Shown here one piece after another: positions 39,001 through 47,851 of a stretch of DNA of 64,000 nucleotides (the stretch's first letter is position 1; each line of letters opens with the position of its first letter). The DNA is from Paenibacillus pini JCM 16418 (lineage in GTDB: Bacteria; Bacillota; Bacilli; Paenibacillales; Paenibacillaceae), in the NCBI RefSeq assembly GCF_000576305.1, contig NZ_BAVZ01000004.1:310001-374000 (forward strand). The letters run 5' to 3'. The notes under the pieces were generated by a model. That model was not told where the DNA came from and ran no database searches. It saw only the letters and a program-made list of their open reading frames with translations. A program made the translations under genes and the position numbers.

Positions 39001-40053
39001 GAAATGACAATGGTGCATGTGTCCACCATCTCTGCATCCTCTAGAAGTAACGGAAGCACCGGCTCTTCCTCAACTAATTGACTACTCGCTAAAACAACGA
39101 CATATATAGGAATCTCAGGCCCTTTCCTCTGTCGTTCTTTACGCGAATTTTTCCGTCTATTAAGCTGTTGGAATAATTCGTCCGCTAATTGATGAGCACT
39201 GCTACGACGGTCAGCCATAAATCGTTGACTACGCTGCTCATCCAAGTATGTGGCAACCATCTCATCCAGTCCCAATCTTCTGCATCCTTTTCGTCATAAA
39301 AAGAGGCTAGCTTACTTCGTCTGGAGAATGTCGAACAGCAATTTGTATGAGAGTAACCCGTAATGCGTTCATTACAGCTTCTCGGTCCCCAACCATCCCA
39401 ATCACCTTCGCTTGAAAAAGTGGAAGTGTGATCGATGAACCCTGTACAGTCTTAAACTGTTCTGCTAGATTCTGAGCAGACTCTATTAATGGGTCCTTTA
39501 CGTATCCATCAGCACGGGGAGACTTAACTTTCACGTAGAACGGTAGACTACCTATACCCACTCTTGTCTGTAGAAAGTCTTTGTCTTCTGGAGACCTTTC
39601 CCAGAGCGAACTCATGCGATTCTTGACAATGTGAAAGCAGACATCAGGATCTCCATGAATGTCATACAACACATCCACCTGCTCCTTCTGCCCTGCTATA
39701 AGTTCTTCTTTATGTTTTTCCAGTTCTGCATTGTACATACGCACTCGCTCAGCAAGCTGTTGCTTGTACTTCTTCTTGTTACCCAAGTATACAAAAAAAG
39801 GGATGGTGTATGAGGTTAGCATCATCATAACAGACACCATTTGAAACATCATATAATTGCCATTCCCCATTTTCCCTGTGAGATTCATATAAATATAGAA
39901 GCCTATACTAAATAGAGTCATCGTCACTGGTAGTACAATGGATATAAGAGAAAATGAAGGCTTATTGGGCTCATTTGGAGGCCTTAGAATCTCCATTTCT
40001 TCTTCTCTAATCATCGGTTTTATTCGCGGTGAGCGTTGATACAGAACATTCAC
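36072..40053 (-). CDS. T7SS FtsK/SpoIIIE-type ATPase, EssC/EccC-like (two frame breaks at about 39242 and 39312)
   Basis: The motor of the secretion system. The N-terminus reads YQRSPRIKP...EILRPPNEP, closer to mycobacterial EccC than to EssC, with no forkhead domain; two membrane helices follow (about 33-57 and 64-88). Three ATPase domains are recognisable: D1 with GTTGSGKSE, D2 with GMPGLGKTT, D3 with GSPMEGGKTS. D1 keeps LIDYKGGG and the Walker B LVIIIDEF; D3 has LVLIIDDAD. The frame ends at HSPDEVS and resumes with DEQRSQRF. Adding one A near 39312 and one G near 39242 restores ..DEVKLASFYDEKDAEDW..WMRWLPHTWDEQRS and gives 1327 residues, normal for this family. Confidence 0.92.
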
Positions 40054-40104
40054 GAAACGTCAGCCCCTCTTTAACTGTCCGGTTAAAAATGATCAAGTCA
40101 TCAC

Positions 40105-40458
40105 TTATTCCGGTATTTCCGAGTTTAAATGTTCGTTAACCCCATTGAAATCATTCTGAAACAGGCTTCGTCTACCATAGATAGGTGCCTCTTCCTCAGT
40201 AGTAGAATAAGCACGCTGAATTCGGATGGAGCTTCCTTCTCTCAGTCCGGCTTTTGCAACGTTCTGAGCATCAATAATCGTAAACCACTGACCTTCCGGA
40301 AATTTTCCTTCTAATATATATTGTAATCCATCCTTAGACGGTTCACCATAAATTCTCATGCCAAGCAGGTTTTTAAGCTGGATAATCGGATAATCATCAG
40401 GTACTTCAATATCAAACCATTCTCGTTCATAACGATTTTTAACGACAGTAAGTATCAT
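40105..40458 (-). CDS. YukD/EsaB-like ubiquitin-fold protein of T7SS
   Basis: A 117-residue protein. Residues 1-80 follow the ubiquitin-like pattern of YukD (ILTVVKNRYEREWFDIEVP, then QLKNLLGMRIYG, then GSSIRIQRAY). A 35-residue acidic tail not found in YukD follows. ATG 40458 is chosen over 40476 because GGAGAGG precedes it. It is the first gene of the secretion operon, behind the promoter at 40494. Confidence 0.8.
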   Translation of the reverse strand: MILTVVKNRYEREWFDIEVPDDYPIIQLKNLLGMRIYGEPSKDGLQYILEGKFPEGQWFTIIDAQNVAKAGLREGSSIRIQRAYSTTEEEAPIYGRRSLFQNDFNGVNEHLNSEIPE

Positions 40459-40794
40459 TAGTAGCATCCTCTCCATAAAAACTTACCTATGATAATGTAT
40501 CACTCTTGCATTTTTATGTCAATTTGTGACAATTTGACTAGATGATCATGTAGTAAACTGTAGTTTTATAGGATAAATTGACTATTATTTTTCAATAATT
40601 TTACATATATAATGCAATATCCAAAAATATTTTTATATTGAGTCCTATGAATCTATTCTATTTTTCATGAAATAATAAAGTTGAATACTATGAAAATATT
40701 TTCTCAATTTAACTATTTATAAGCTTTCTTTAAGGTATTTTTAATAAATGGGGGTTAGAATACAGGTATGGAATAACACGAAGAGGTGATTTCT
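40459..40794. other. Intergenic, very AT-rich divergent region
   Basis: About 335 bases between the T7SS operon and a small plus-strand gene. It holds the T7SS promoter (40494-40522). The middle (40560-40740) is almost pure A/T with no repeat or reading frame I can support; curved DNA or binding of an AT-hook or Rok-like silencer is possible but unproven. Confidence 0.5.
40494..40522 (-). promoter_or_regulatory. Sigma-A-type promoter of the T7SS operon
   Basis: Minus strand TTGACA (40522-40517), 17 bases, TACATT (40499-40494), about 35 bases before yukD. Confidence 0.65.
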
Positions 40795-41034
40795 ATGAGA
40801 ATGTTAATCAGTTTTCAGAACAAATTGGTACCTGTATATTTCACTACTGATAGTAAACAGCCTGTACAGAAAATATTGAAGCTGCTAAGCGGCACCTTAG
40901 ACAATAAAATTCAAACTGGTAAAAGAGCCATTCAAAAATGCTTGAACTCGTTAATCAGTATTGAAATTGAAGGTTCAGAAGCGATTTTACACAGTAAAAG
41001 TGAATATGATACGTTAGCATTGTCCCTCTATTAA
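40795..41034 (+). CDS. Small conserved-looking protein of unknown function
   Basis: 79 residues, basic, with a beta-alpha pattern (RMLISFQNKLVPVYFTTDS, then helix ILKLLSGTLDNKIQTGKRA). AGAGGTGAT lies four bases before ATG 40795; the GTG at 40786 inside that site is unlikely to be the start. A terminator overlaps its last codons. No family recognised. It is divergent from the T7SS operon. Confidence 0.6.
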   Translation: MRMLISFQNKLVPVYFTTDSKQPVQKILKLLSGTLDNKIQTGKRAIQKCLNSLISIEIEGSEAILHSKSEYDTLALSLY

Positions 41035-41049
41035 GAGGGATTTTTTTTG
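41022..41049 (+). terminator. Intrinsic terminator overlapping a stop codon
   Basis: TCCCTC-TATTAA-GAGGGA followed by eight T. The loop contains the TAA stop of the 79-residue gene. Confidence 0.85.
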
Positions 41050-41115
41050 AAATATAATCATTGTATACAAACAGAGGTCTTCAATGAAGACCTCTTAATC
41101 TTTGGTGCATATACT

Positions 41116-41259
41116 CTATATTATATGTGTCCTTACTTGTGACGTTTCTGCCCGTTCAGCCTTCTTGATGCGGATTTTAAACAATTGCAGTAGATTGGCT
41201 CGTGTGTGTTCTTCAGGGCAGGCGTCCAGTTTTTTGAGAATAAAACGATCAATGGACAT
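41116..41259 (-). CDS. Small basic protein, 47 residues, unknown
   Basis: A 47-codon gene with GGGAGAGGATGAGGA directly before ATG. The product, MSIDRFILKKLDACPEEHTR followed by ANLLQLFKIRIKKAERAETS, is an amphipathic helical protein with one Cys. A GAGGTCTTC hairpin (41073-41093) lies just past its stop. It could be a small regulator or antitoxin-like protein; no homology is known to me. Confidence 0.55.
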   Translation of the reverse strand: MSIDRFILKKLDACPEEHTRANLLQLFKIRIKKAERAETSQVRTHII

Positions 41260-41396
41260 TCCTCATCCTCTCCCTTAAACCAACGGATTTACAGGAACAT
41301 ATTTCCTGTATTTATTATTACCCTCGTATATTTTTCTCAATCAATAATTAGCACGGAAGGATAAGCCACGAATTATTTAAAAAGTTTGAGCTTGAA

Positions 41397-42479
41397 CTAA
41401 TCGATTTCGATATCCTTTTTCCACTTATTTCTAACCTGACTACGTTCGCGCTCTTTGGATTTAGAGCCTGTCACTCTCGCATGACTTCTTGCCTCTTTTC
41501 GAGCTTGGAAAGCAAGTTCCTTCTGTGTTTTACGATAATTCAGAACACGCTTCTGATCTAATTCACCAGTACGAATGGACTCTTCTATTGCGCATCCAAC
41601 CTCCCCTTCATGCTTACAATCCGCGAAACGGCAACGCTTTCCTATACATTCAATATCTGCAAAAGCGAGTGCAAGTCCACCTTCGTCCTCGTACAGCCTA
41701 AGCTCACGCATACCTGGTGTATCCACCATTACGCCTCCTTGCGGTAAAAGGAATAGCTCTCTATGCGTAGTGGTGTGCCTTCCTCGGCTATCATCTTCAC
41801 GAACTCCTTGCGTGTGCTGAATATTTGAACCCGACAGCCAATTTACGATAGTAGACTTACCACACCCTGACGAGCCTACCAGTGCCAGAGTTACACCAGG
41901 TTTGATATAAGCATCTAGTAATGATTTACCTAAGTCATTAGAAGCACTTACAGCATGAACTGGAACGCCGGGTGCTGCCAGCTCCATTTCAGCTACTTTC
42001 AATTTAACATTTTCGCATAAATCAGACTTACTAAGCAGTATCACTGGCGATACGCCACTGTTCCAAGCCATAATCAAATACCGCTCCATTCGGCGTACAT
42101 TATAATCATCATTTAGTGCACTAACAAGAAACAGAATATCTACATTAGCCGCGATAATTTGTTCTTCAACCGTGCTAACGCCAGCAGATTGACGACTGAT
42201 ACAGGTTTGGCGTGGTAGCACACCATGAATAATTCCCTTATCTTCATTGGGTAACAATTGAACCTGTATCCAGTCTCCTACAGCTAATCCTGTTCCCCTA
42301 TTGATAAGTTCACTACGCAATCTACCAGAACACGCTCCCCAGATTTCTCCTGAAGCGGTGATCATACGAACTTTTTGACCGAAATCAGCGATAATCCGTC
42401 CCGGGACATGATCGGTGTGATCTACATTCGACCACTGTTCCTCCAACCTGCTATTCCAACCATAATTTTGTATATTCAA
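41397..42479 (-). CDS. rsgA: Ribosome small-subunit-dependent GTPase A (RsgA/YloQ family), stand-alone
   Basis: A 360-residue circularly permuted GTPase that matures or checks the 30S subunit. An OB-fold comes first (VPGRIIADFGQKVRMITA). The motifs run in permuted order: G4 LSKSDL, G1 GSSGCGKST, G3 DTPGMRE. A zinc site CRFADCKHEGEVGC and a basic tail end the protein. TTG 42479 is the start because AGGAGGA lies seven bases upstream; the ORF extends without meaning to 42689. In most Firmicutes rsgA lies in the prpC-prkC operon; this copy stands alone behind a 330-base leader with two terminators, so it may be a second, regulated paralogue. Confidence 0.93.
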   Translation of the reverse strand: MNIQNYGWNSRLEEQWSNVDHTDHVPGRIIADFGQKVRMITASGEIWGACSGRLRSELINRGTGLAVGDWIQVQLLPNEDKGIIHGVLPRQTCISRQSAGVSTVEEQIIAANVDILFLVSALNDDYNVRRMERYLIMAWNSGVSPVILLSKSDLCENVKLKVAEMELAAPGVPVHAVSASNDLGKSLLDAYIKPGVTLALVGSSGCGKSTIVNWLSGSNIQHTQGVREDDSRGRHTTTHRELFLLPQGGVMVDTPGMRELRLYEDEGGLALAFADIECIGKRCRFADCKHEGEVGCAIEESIRTGELDQKRVLNYRKTQKELAFQARKEARSHARVTGSKSKERERSQVRNKWKKDIEID

Positions 42480-42512
42480 ATATGTTCCTCCTGAAAATCT
42501 AATTTTAAAAAA

Positions 42513-42545
42513 ACATAAAAAAGACCGACGGTTTATTCCGTGGCC
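42513..42545 (-). terminator. Second terminator-like hairpin in the rsgA leader
   Basis: GGCC-ACGG-AATAAA-CCGT-C-GGTC with a bulged C, followed by six T, about 35 bases before the rsgA start. Confidence 0.55.
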
Positions 42546-42585
42546 TTCATGTCCGTATAGATGTGCTACACATCTATTCTCGCCA

Positions 42586-42620
42586 TAAAAAAACCGCGGA
42601 ACCCAAAGGTCTCCGCGGTT
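42586..42620 (-). terminator. Intrinsic terminator inside the rsgA leader
   Basis: AACCGCGGAGACC-TTTG-GGTTCCGCGGTT followed by seven T on the minus strand, about 105 bases before the rsgA start codon. It should block most transcripts unless an alternative fold forms. Confidence 0.85.
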
Positions 42621-42717
42621 AAGAATGTACAATAAACATTCATATGTATAACAAATTCTAACTGACAATGAAAGACGTATGTACATCACATAATCACGTC
42701 TGTGCCAGAACTAACCG

Positions 42718-42786
42718 TTATACAACAATCCGTTGAAAGGAGACCGATAGCATAAATTGGTTGTACAATCTTATTGATTTCATCAT
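42718..42786 (-). CDS. Leader peptide ORF upstream of rsgA
   Basis: Twenty-two codons encoding MMKSIRLYNQFMLSVSFQRI plus VV, with AAAGGAG eight bases before the first ATG. The start region and ribosome site are base-paired with a segment inside the same ORF, so translation and RNA folding would influence each other. It ends about 100 bases before the first terminator. A regulatory rather than functional peptide is inferred. Confidence 0.5.
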   Translation of the reverse strand: MMKSIRLYNQFMLSVSFQRIVV

Positions 42787-42852
42787 GCTATCATCTCCTT
42801 TCCATTCATATGCTGACATCATATATGGCTAATAACATTTTTGTCAAGTCTC

Positions 42853-43452
42853 TTATTTTACTTGTTCCCACTTTGTCCATTGCTCACGCGGATTGAGTTC
42901 ATAAATATCATTCTCTCTGTACATAAAATGGTGCATAATAAATTCTCTACGAATCGTAGCGAAATCCTCATGATATTGCTTAATAAACTCATTTAAATCT
43001 CTTTCCGTATATTGACGTCCAGGCTCAAGTTCTTCGACCATATGCTGTAAAGCAATCAGCTTCTTCTTATATTGAGCAGGAATCTGACGCAACCGGCCAT
43101 CTTTGGCAAAAAAATTACGCAATACAGATGTTTTTAACGTTTCATTTACAGGTTCGGCTGTCATGACATCTTCCCCCATCTTCGTTATAAATTGTAGTGA
43201 TGCCTCAGCGTGCTGTTTAATAAAATACGGATTTTGCGCAAAATAAACCACATTCTTATCACGTCTCTCCGTGATCAAAGCCGCTTCCCTAAGCTTCGCA
43301 GCATGATGTGTCACGGTAGGCTGTGACAAATTTAATTTCTCTGCCAAAGCCTGTCCATTCATCTCACCTTCAGATAACAACAACAATATCCGCATTCTTG
43401 TTGGATCAGCTAATGCCTTGTGATAATTCACGATTTTATCTAATTGCATCAT
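42853..43452 (-). CDS. ArsR-type winged-helix regulator with DUF2087 domain
   Basis: A 199-residue regulator. Residues 1-80 are an ArsR-like helix-turn-helix (ALADPTRMRILLLLSEGEMNG, LNLSQPTVTHHAAKLREAALI). The C-terminal half (FFAKDGRLRQIPAQYKKKL, then ERDLNEFIKQYHEDFATIRRE) is the DUF2087 domain common in Firmicute regulators. No metal-binding cysteines. A perfect palindrome upstream probably is its operator. The rsgA promoter starts right after its stop. Confidence 0.87.
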   Translation of the reverse strand: MMQLDKIVNYHKALADPTRMRILLLLSEGEMNGQALAEKLNLSQPTVTHHAAKLREAALITERRDKNVVYFAQNPYFIKQHAEASLQFITKMGEDVMTAEPVNETLKTSVLRNFFAKDGRLRQIPAQYKKKLIALQHMVEELEPGRQYTERDLNEFIKQYHEDFATIRREFIMHHFMYRENDIYELNPREQWTKWEQVK

Positions 43453-43487
43453 AAAATTCTCTTCACCTCATTTCAGAATTTTGAATT

Positions 43488-43503
43488 ATATCTAATTAGA
43501 TAT
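43488..43503. promoter_or_regulatory. Palindromic operator upstream of the ArsR-type gene
   Basis: A perfect 16-bp palindrome ATATCTAATTAGATAT, with a further half-site TATCTAATT at about 43506-43514, between the ArsR-type gene and ypdA. Probably bound by the adjacent regulator. Confidence 0.6.
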
Positions 43504-43692
43504 TTATCTAATTTTATGGTTATATAATATGTTTGTCAATCCGTAACCGTTTTCATCATGTTATGAAGCATTTGAAACTGCTCATTTCCTGCCCCCTTGC
43601 TGGTTTTCAAGGCCAAATTACGATAGGATAAGAAAGGTATATACGGGTTAATTTAAATGAATGGTCTCATTGTCAGAAGGAGGAAATATAAC

Positions 43693-44679
43693 ATGCAAGA
43701 CGTTATTATTATCGGAGCTGGACCTTGCGGACTGTCCGCAGCTATAGAATGTGGTCGTCGTGGTTTAACTACACGTATTATTGAAAAGCATTGTCTAGTG
43801 CATTCCATATTTTTGTATCCCACGCATATGCAATTTTTCAGCACGGCAGAACTTCTTGAAATCGGAGACATTCCGTTTCCAACACCCAACGATAAACCTT
43901 TCCGCTATGAAGCTCTTTCGTATTACAGAAAGGTTGCTGAGCACTATAATCTATCCATTTCGCAATATGAAGAGGCCGTTTCTGTAGAACGCCTGCCAGA
44001 TCATACTTTCATTGTTCATACCCGTGATCGCAGCGGCACGAAGCAACGCTATGAAGCACGCCATGTTGTCATCTCAACTGGATACTTCGATCATCCTAAC
44101 TATATAGGCATTCCTGGTGAAGATCTGGATAAAGTCACCCACTATTTCCGAGAGGCACATCCATACACAGGGATGAGAGTAGCAATTATCGGCGGCAGTA
44201 ACTCTGCGGTAGATGCATCTATGGAACTTATTCGCGTCGGCGCACAAATTGACATGATTTATCGTGGTGAAACCGTGTCTGAGAATATAAAGCCTTGGGT
44301 CCGCCCAGCTTTTGAAGCGATGGTGCAAAAAGGTAAAATTAAGCTCCATACACAATCCATGGTAAAAGAAATCAGCCAGTTGTCTCTTACGATTCAAGGT
44401 CTCGATGGAACGGTTACAGAAATCGATAATGATTTCGTACTCGCATTAACCGGGTTCCGTCCTGATCGACACCTACTCGCTTCTTGCGGGGTTGAGCTTG
44501 ACGGAGACATGGAGAAACCTCTGTACAATCCAGAAACCATGGAGAGCCAAGTTCCAGGTCTGTATGTTGCGGGTGTTATTGCTTCAGGGCGTAATGCAAA
44601 TGAAGTGTTTATTGAAAGTGGACGTAAACATGGCGTGCATATAGCAGAACATATTATGTCAACTCGGGCTAAGCATTAA
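43693..44679 (+). CDS. ypdA: YpdA-family bacillithiol disulfide reductase
   Basis: A 328-residue FAD/NADPH-dependent pyridine nucleotide oxidoreductase. FAD loop [15 protein letters not shown] with the YpdA cysteine in PCGL; second dinucleotide loop [18 protein letters not shown]-terminal [20 protein letters not shown]. YpdA recycles oxidised bacillithiol, the low-molecular-weight thiol of Bacillales. AAGGAGG precedes ATG 43693. Followed closely by a DUF441 gene. Divergent from the ArsR-type regulator, which might control it. Confidence 0.93.
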   Translation: MQDVIIIGAGPCGLSAAIECGRRGLTTRIIEKHCLVHSIFLYPTHMQFFSTAELLEIGDIPFPTPNDKPFRYEALSYYRKVAEHYNLSISQYEEAVSVERLPDHTFIVHTRDRSGTKQRYEARHVVISTGYFDHPNYIGIPGEDLDKVTHYFREAHPYTGMRVAIIGGSNSAVDASMELIRVGAQIDMIYRGETVSENIKPWVRPAFEAMVQKGKIKLHTQSMVKEISQLSLTIQGLDGTVTEIDNDFVLALTGFRPDRHLLASCGVELDGDMEKPLYNPETMESQVPGLYVAGVIASGRNANEVFIESGRKHGVHIAEHIMSTRAKH

Positions 44680-44714
44680 GGCGTAGATTATTACGAAGGA
44701 AAGGGTTGAACCCT

Positions 44715-45158
44715 GTGGATTTCACTGCTCTAATTCTGCTTGGTCTAGCTGGTCTAGGTATCTTCAGCAATAACACGCCTATAACAGTAGCGATGATTAT
44801 TTTACTGCTGCTACGAGTGTTACATCTGCAGAATGTATTTCCGTGGCTTGAAAAATACGGTTTGACCATTGGGATCATTATTCTGACCGTCGGTGTCATG
44901 ACACCCCTTGCCAGTGGCAAGATCAGTTTAAACCTTATCGGCGAGTCTTTTCTCAGCTGGAAATCTTTATTGGCTATTGCAATAGGTATGTTAGTGGCGT
45001 TCTTAGGAGGACGCGGTGCTTCACTGATGACTTCACAGCCAACCATCGTTGCTGGACTGTTAATCGGTACGGTGCTCGGTGTAGCATTCTTTCGAGGTGT
45101 GCCCGTTGGTCCTCTTATCGCTGCAGGGATTTTATCCCTTTTAATCGGAAAATCATAA
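44715..45158 (+). CDS. DUF441 membrane protein (YtwI-like)
   Basis: A 147-residue membrane protein of four helices (about 3-30, 45-65, 80-100, 110-145), with [17 protein letters not shown] and [18 protein letters not shown], both typical of DUF441. GTG 44715 has AAGGAAAGG at good spacing; TTG 44706 is the alternative. In an operon with ypdA, ended by the terminator at 45176. Function unknown. Confidence 0.83.
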   Translation: MDFTALILLGLAGLGIFSNNTPITVAMIILLLLRVLHLQNVFPWLEKYGLTIGIIILTVGVMTPLASGKISLNLIGESFLSWKSLLAIAIGMLVAFLGGRGASLMTSQPTIVAGLLIGTVLGVAFFRGVPVGPLIAAGILSLLIGKS

Positions 45159-45175
45159 ACATACAATCCTAAATC

Positions 45176-45224
45176 AAAAGAACCGTTTACGAAGTAACAG
45201 ATGTTACTTCGTAAACGGTTCTTT
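45176..45224. terminator. Bidirectional intrinsic terminator
   Basis: A perfect stem of more than 20 bp (AAAGAACCGTTTACGAAGTA and onward, with its complement) between convergent genes. Confidence 0.95.
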
Positions 45225-45232
45225 GATTGTAA

Positions 45233-46980
45233 TTATGCTTCTAAATGCTGCACATTATATAGACGTGCATAACTTCCATCTAAGTTCATTAGCTCATTAT
45301 GCGTTCCCTGTTCAGTAATCATTCCATGTTCCATGACTACGATGAGATCGGCATGAGTTATGGTCGATAAACGATGAGCTACAATCAGTGTTGTACGGTT
45401 CGCGGCAAGCTTTTGCAGTGCCTGCTGAATTAAATGCTCTGATTCAAGATCGAGCGCGGATGTCGCTTCGTCAAGAACTAGAATATCCGGATTTTTTAGA
45501 AACACACGAGCAATGGCAAGTCTCTGCTTTTGTCCACCCGAGAGCTTGACCCCCCGTTCCCCTACTTCCGTTTCATAACCTTCGGGAAGATTCATGATGA
45601 AATCATGGGCATTTGCAGACATAGCTGCTGCTTCAATGGATTCGGTACTCGCATCAGTATTACCGACCAAAATATTCTCACGTACAGAACCACTGAAAAG
45701 GAAATTATCTTGTAATACCATTCCAATCGACTCACGTAGACTCTTCATCGTTAAATTACGCACGTCTGTGCCGTTGACGGTAACGCTACCTTGTTGGATA
45801 TCATAAAATCTTGGAATTAGAGATATTAAACTAGATTTACCACCGCCACTCATCCCGACGAAAGCCACGGTTTGCCCCTGCTCTATTTGCAAATCAATAT
45901 CCTTCAATACCCAATCACTCTTGTCATTATATTTAAACCACACTTTATTAAAAGCAATTTGACGCGCAGAAGTTCCAAGCTGCTTAGCATCCGGCGCATC
46001 AACAATATCATAGGGCTCTTCCATCAGCTCCAATACTCGTTCCCATGATGCTGAAGCTTGTGTTAAAACTTGAGATGAATTAATCAACCTTCTCAATGGA
46101 GCATATAGTCTGTCCAAATAGCCAAAGAAAGCAACGAACGTACCCAATGTAAGATCATGCTGTATAACTCGATATCCGCCATAACCGATCACTAGGATCG
46201 GAGCGATATCTGTCAGTGTATTGATAATGGAAAAAGTTAATGCATTCCAGCGTGTCTGAGCAAGTGCCTTGTTCAGAAAATTCTGATTAATACCTTTGAA
46301 TTTATGATGATCAAACTTCTCTAAAGTGAAGCTCCGTATAACCGAGATACCTTGGATGCGCTCATGCAAGTAAGCCTGTATACCTGCCAATGCTTGTGAA
46401 CGATCTTTCGTAAGCTTCTTAAGTCTTTTGTATAACATACTTACTGCGATTCCATAGAACGGTAAAATGGCGATGGATACCAAAGTAAGGACTGGATTTA
46501 AAAAGAACATAACAATTAATACAAAAAGTAATGTAAACATATCTAGCCAAATGTTCATCATACCCACTTCAACGATATTCTTCGTTTGTTCCACGTCGTT
46601 AATAAAACGTGAGATGCTTCGCCCGTCTTGGTGTTCTGGTAATAACGCAATGAAAGCCGCTGTAAATGGCTATACAGTTTGTTGCGCATATCAAACAAAA
46701 TTCGACTAGTAATTAGCTGTGAAAAATACTGACGGTAGTATTCCACTGGGCCTCTAACAATAATAAATAACACCAGTGCCCCGCCCAAAATAACAAATAA
46801 CTTCGAGACCTGCTCAGCTACCGTAAGCTTTGGATTCATGAGTAAGTCGTCAACTACATATTTTAGAATCATCGGTAATGTTAGCGGAATGCCAAATTTA
46901 ATCATTCCAATTAATAACGTAAGTACGATCCATTTGGTGTAAGGCTTAACAAATTGATAATAGGCTTTCCAGTTGCTCAA
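45233..46980 (-). CDS. ABC exporter, half-transporter (frame break at about 46614)
   Basis: A 582-residue membrane-domain plus ATPase protein of the MsbA/LmrA/BmrA type. The first frame holds helices 1-3; it derails after TKTGEA. The second holds helices 4-6 and the ATPase with Walker A GMSGGGKSS, signature LSGGQKQRLAI, Walker B ILVLDEATSALD. Adding one A near 46613-46616 restores GEAISRFINDVEQTKN. TTG 46980 is the likely start (GAAGGGGG upstream). It should act as a homodimer; substrate unknown. Confidence 0.88.
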
Positions 46981-47233
46981 TGAACTGCACTTCCCCCTTC
47001 TACGTTGTCCGAAGCTCTGGCTGACGCCTTTATTATGATGTGACCATAACAATCTTATGTCAAGAAACCGGATGCTTGGACAATTAAAGTATTCATATTA
47101 TTGACTTTTCATCCCTTCAATGCTTATATATCTGTAAGTTATAAGAATCTAACAACGCATAGGGACACAACATTTTTATGAAATATAATACAGATACCTA
47201 TGGTTGTTCATTGGTTTCAGGAGGTTTAATTCT

Positions 47234-47749
47234 ATGTCTAGACCCTTTGTTACAGAAGCGGTGATGTTGGCGATCTATGGTGAAATGACCCTAACGCCTT
47301 TACCTGTTGAATATATGATACCCTACACTAGCATTTTGGAGCTCTATGAGCTTCAAGAGAGCATAGAACCTCTAATGGGAGATGCTGAGGAGGACCTTTA
47401 CGTAAAACAGAAAATCAAGGATTTAGTCTCTTATTTTGATCAACCGCTGAATAAGAAAAAAATTCAAAAAGCCCTTCATATGCCTTGGGCCAAGAGCCCC
47501 TTTATTCTAATCGGGGAGCAAGTTCGAATAACGGTTGTTAATGCTCTGGACACTGCTCCATACGGTGAGAAATTCGACCCAATTGAGACTGAGCTATTGC
47601 TTGTCTCCAAACGCGAACAAGTGCCAATCTTAACAGATCAAACCGAGCTAATACAAAGAATTATAGAACAAGGTATACCTGTTCAAGTGTTCGATATTGA
47701 TGATTTCCAATTTGCTTTAGAAGCTGAGACATGCACCCAGCCTCTATAG
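47234..47749 (+). CDS. Conserved cytosolic protein, unknown function
   Basis: A 171-residue protein (RPFVTEAVMLAIYGEMTLTP at the start, ILIGEQVRITVVNALDTAPY in the middle, VQVFDIDDFQFALEA at the end). I recall near-identical proteins in Paenibacillus genomes, some labelled ADP-heptose synthase, but I see no nucleotidyltransferase or kinase motif that supports that name. AGGAGG lies eight bases before ATG 47234. Ended by its own terminator. Confidence 0.75.
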   Translation: MSRPFVTEAVMLAIYGEMTLTPLPVEYMIPYTSILELYELQESIEPLMGDAEEDLYVKQKIKDLVSYFDQPLNKKKIQKALHMPWAKSPFILIGEQVRITVVNALDTAPYGEKFDPIETELLLVSKREQVPILTDQTELIQRIIEQGIPVQVFDIDDFQFALEAETCTQPL

Positions 47750-47769
47750 TAAAGGAAACCGAAGCAGTC

Positions 47770-47803
47770 AAAAACTCCTTTTCTTCTGGAAAAGGAGTTT
47801 TTT
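47770..47803. terminator. Intrinsic terminator
   Basis: AAAACTCCTTTTC-TTCT-GGAAAAGGAGTTTT plus T run, between convergent genes. Confidence 0.88.
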
Positions 47804-47851
47804 GCTTTTCATGCAAAAGAATCATCAAATAATCCCAAAAAACTTCAAATA

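Larger units (their letters stand above)
42480..42852 (-). promoter_or_regulatory. Leader region of rsgA: promoter, leader ORF, RBS-masking hairpin, two terminators
   Basis: About 330 transcribed bases before rsgA. Minus-strand order: promoter TTGACA (42847-42842), 18 bases, TATGAT (42823-42818); an RBS and 22-codon ORF (42718-42786); a stem pairing the RBS region AAAGGAGA..GATAGCAT (42802-42786) with ATGCTATC..TCTCCTTT (42753-42736) inside that ORF; a strong terminator (42586-42620); a perfect ATAGATGTG/CACATCTAT hairpin (42557-42577); a second terminator-like stem with six T (42513-42545); then the rsgA RBS. This arrangement fits transcription attenuation governed by leader translation. Confidence 0.7.

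Noticed and set aside
42736..42802. Long inverted repeat, considered as a mobile-element end (MITE)
   Set aside because: No target duplication or second copy in the window; one arm is the ribosome site of the leader ORF, which favours an RNA structure.
44669..45166. Minus-strand frame of 165 codons opposite the DUF441 gene
   Set aside because: Antisense shadow of a conserved membrane protein; Pro/Arg/Ile-biased composition.
45233..46980. Idea that the ABC exporter is two separate short genes
   Set aside because: The two frames join precisely into one normal half-transporter when one base is added.
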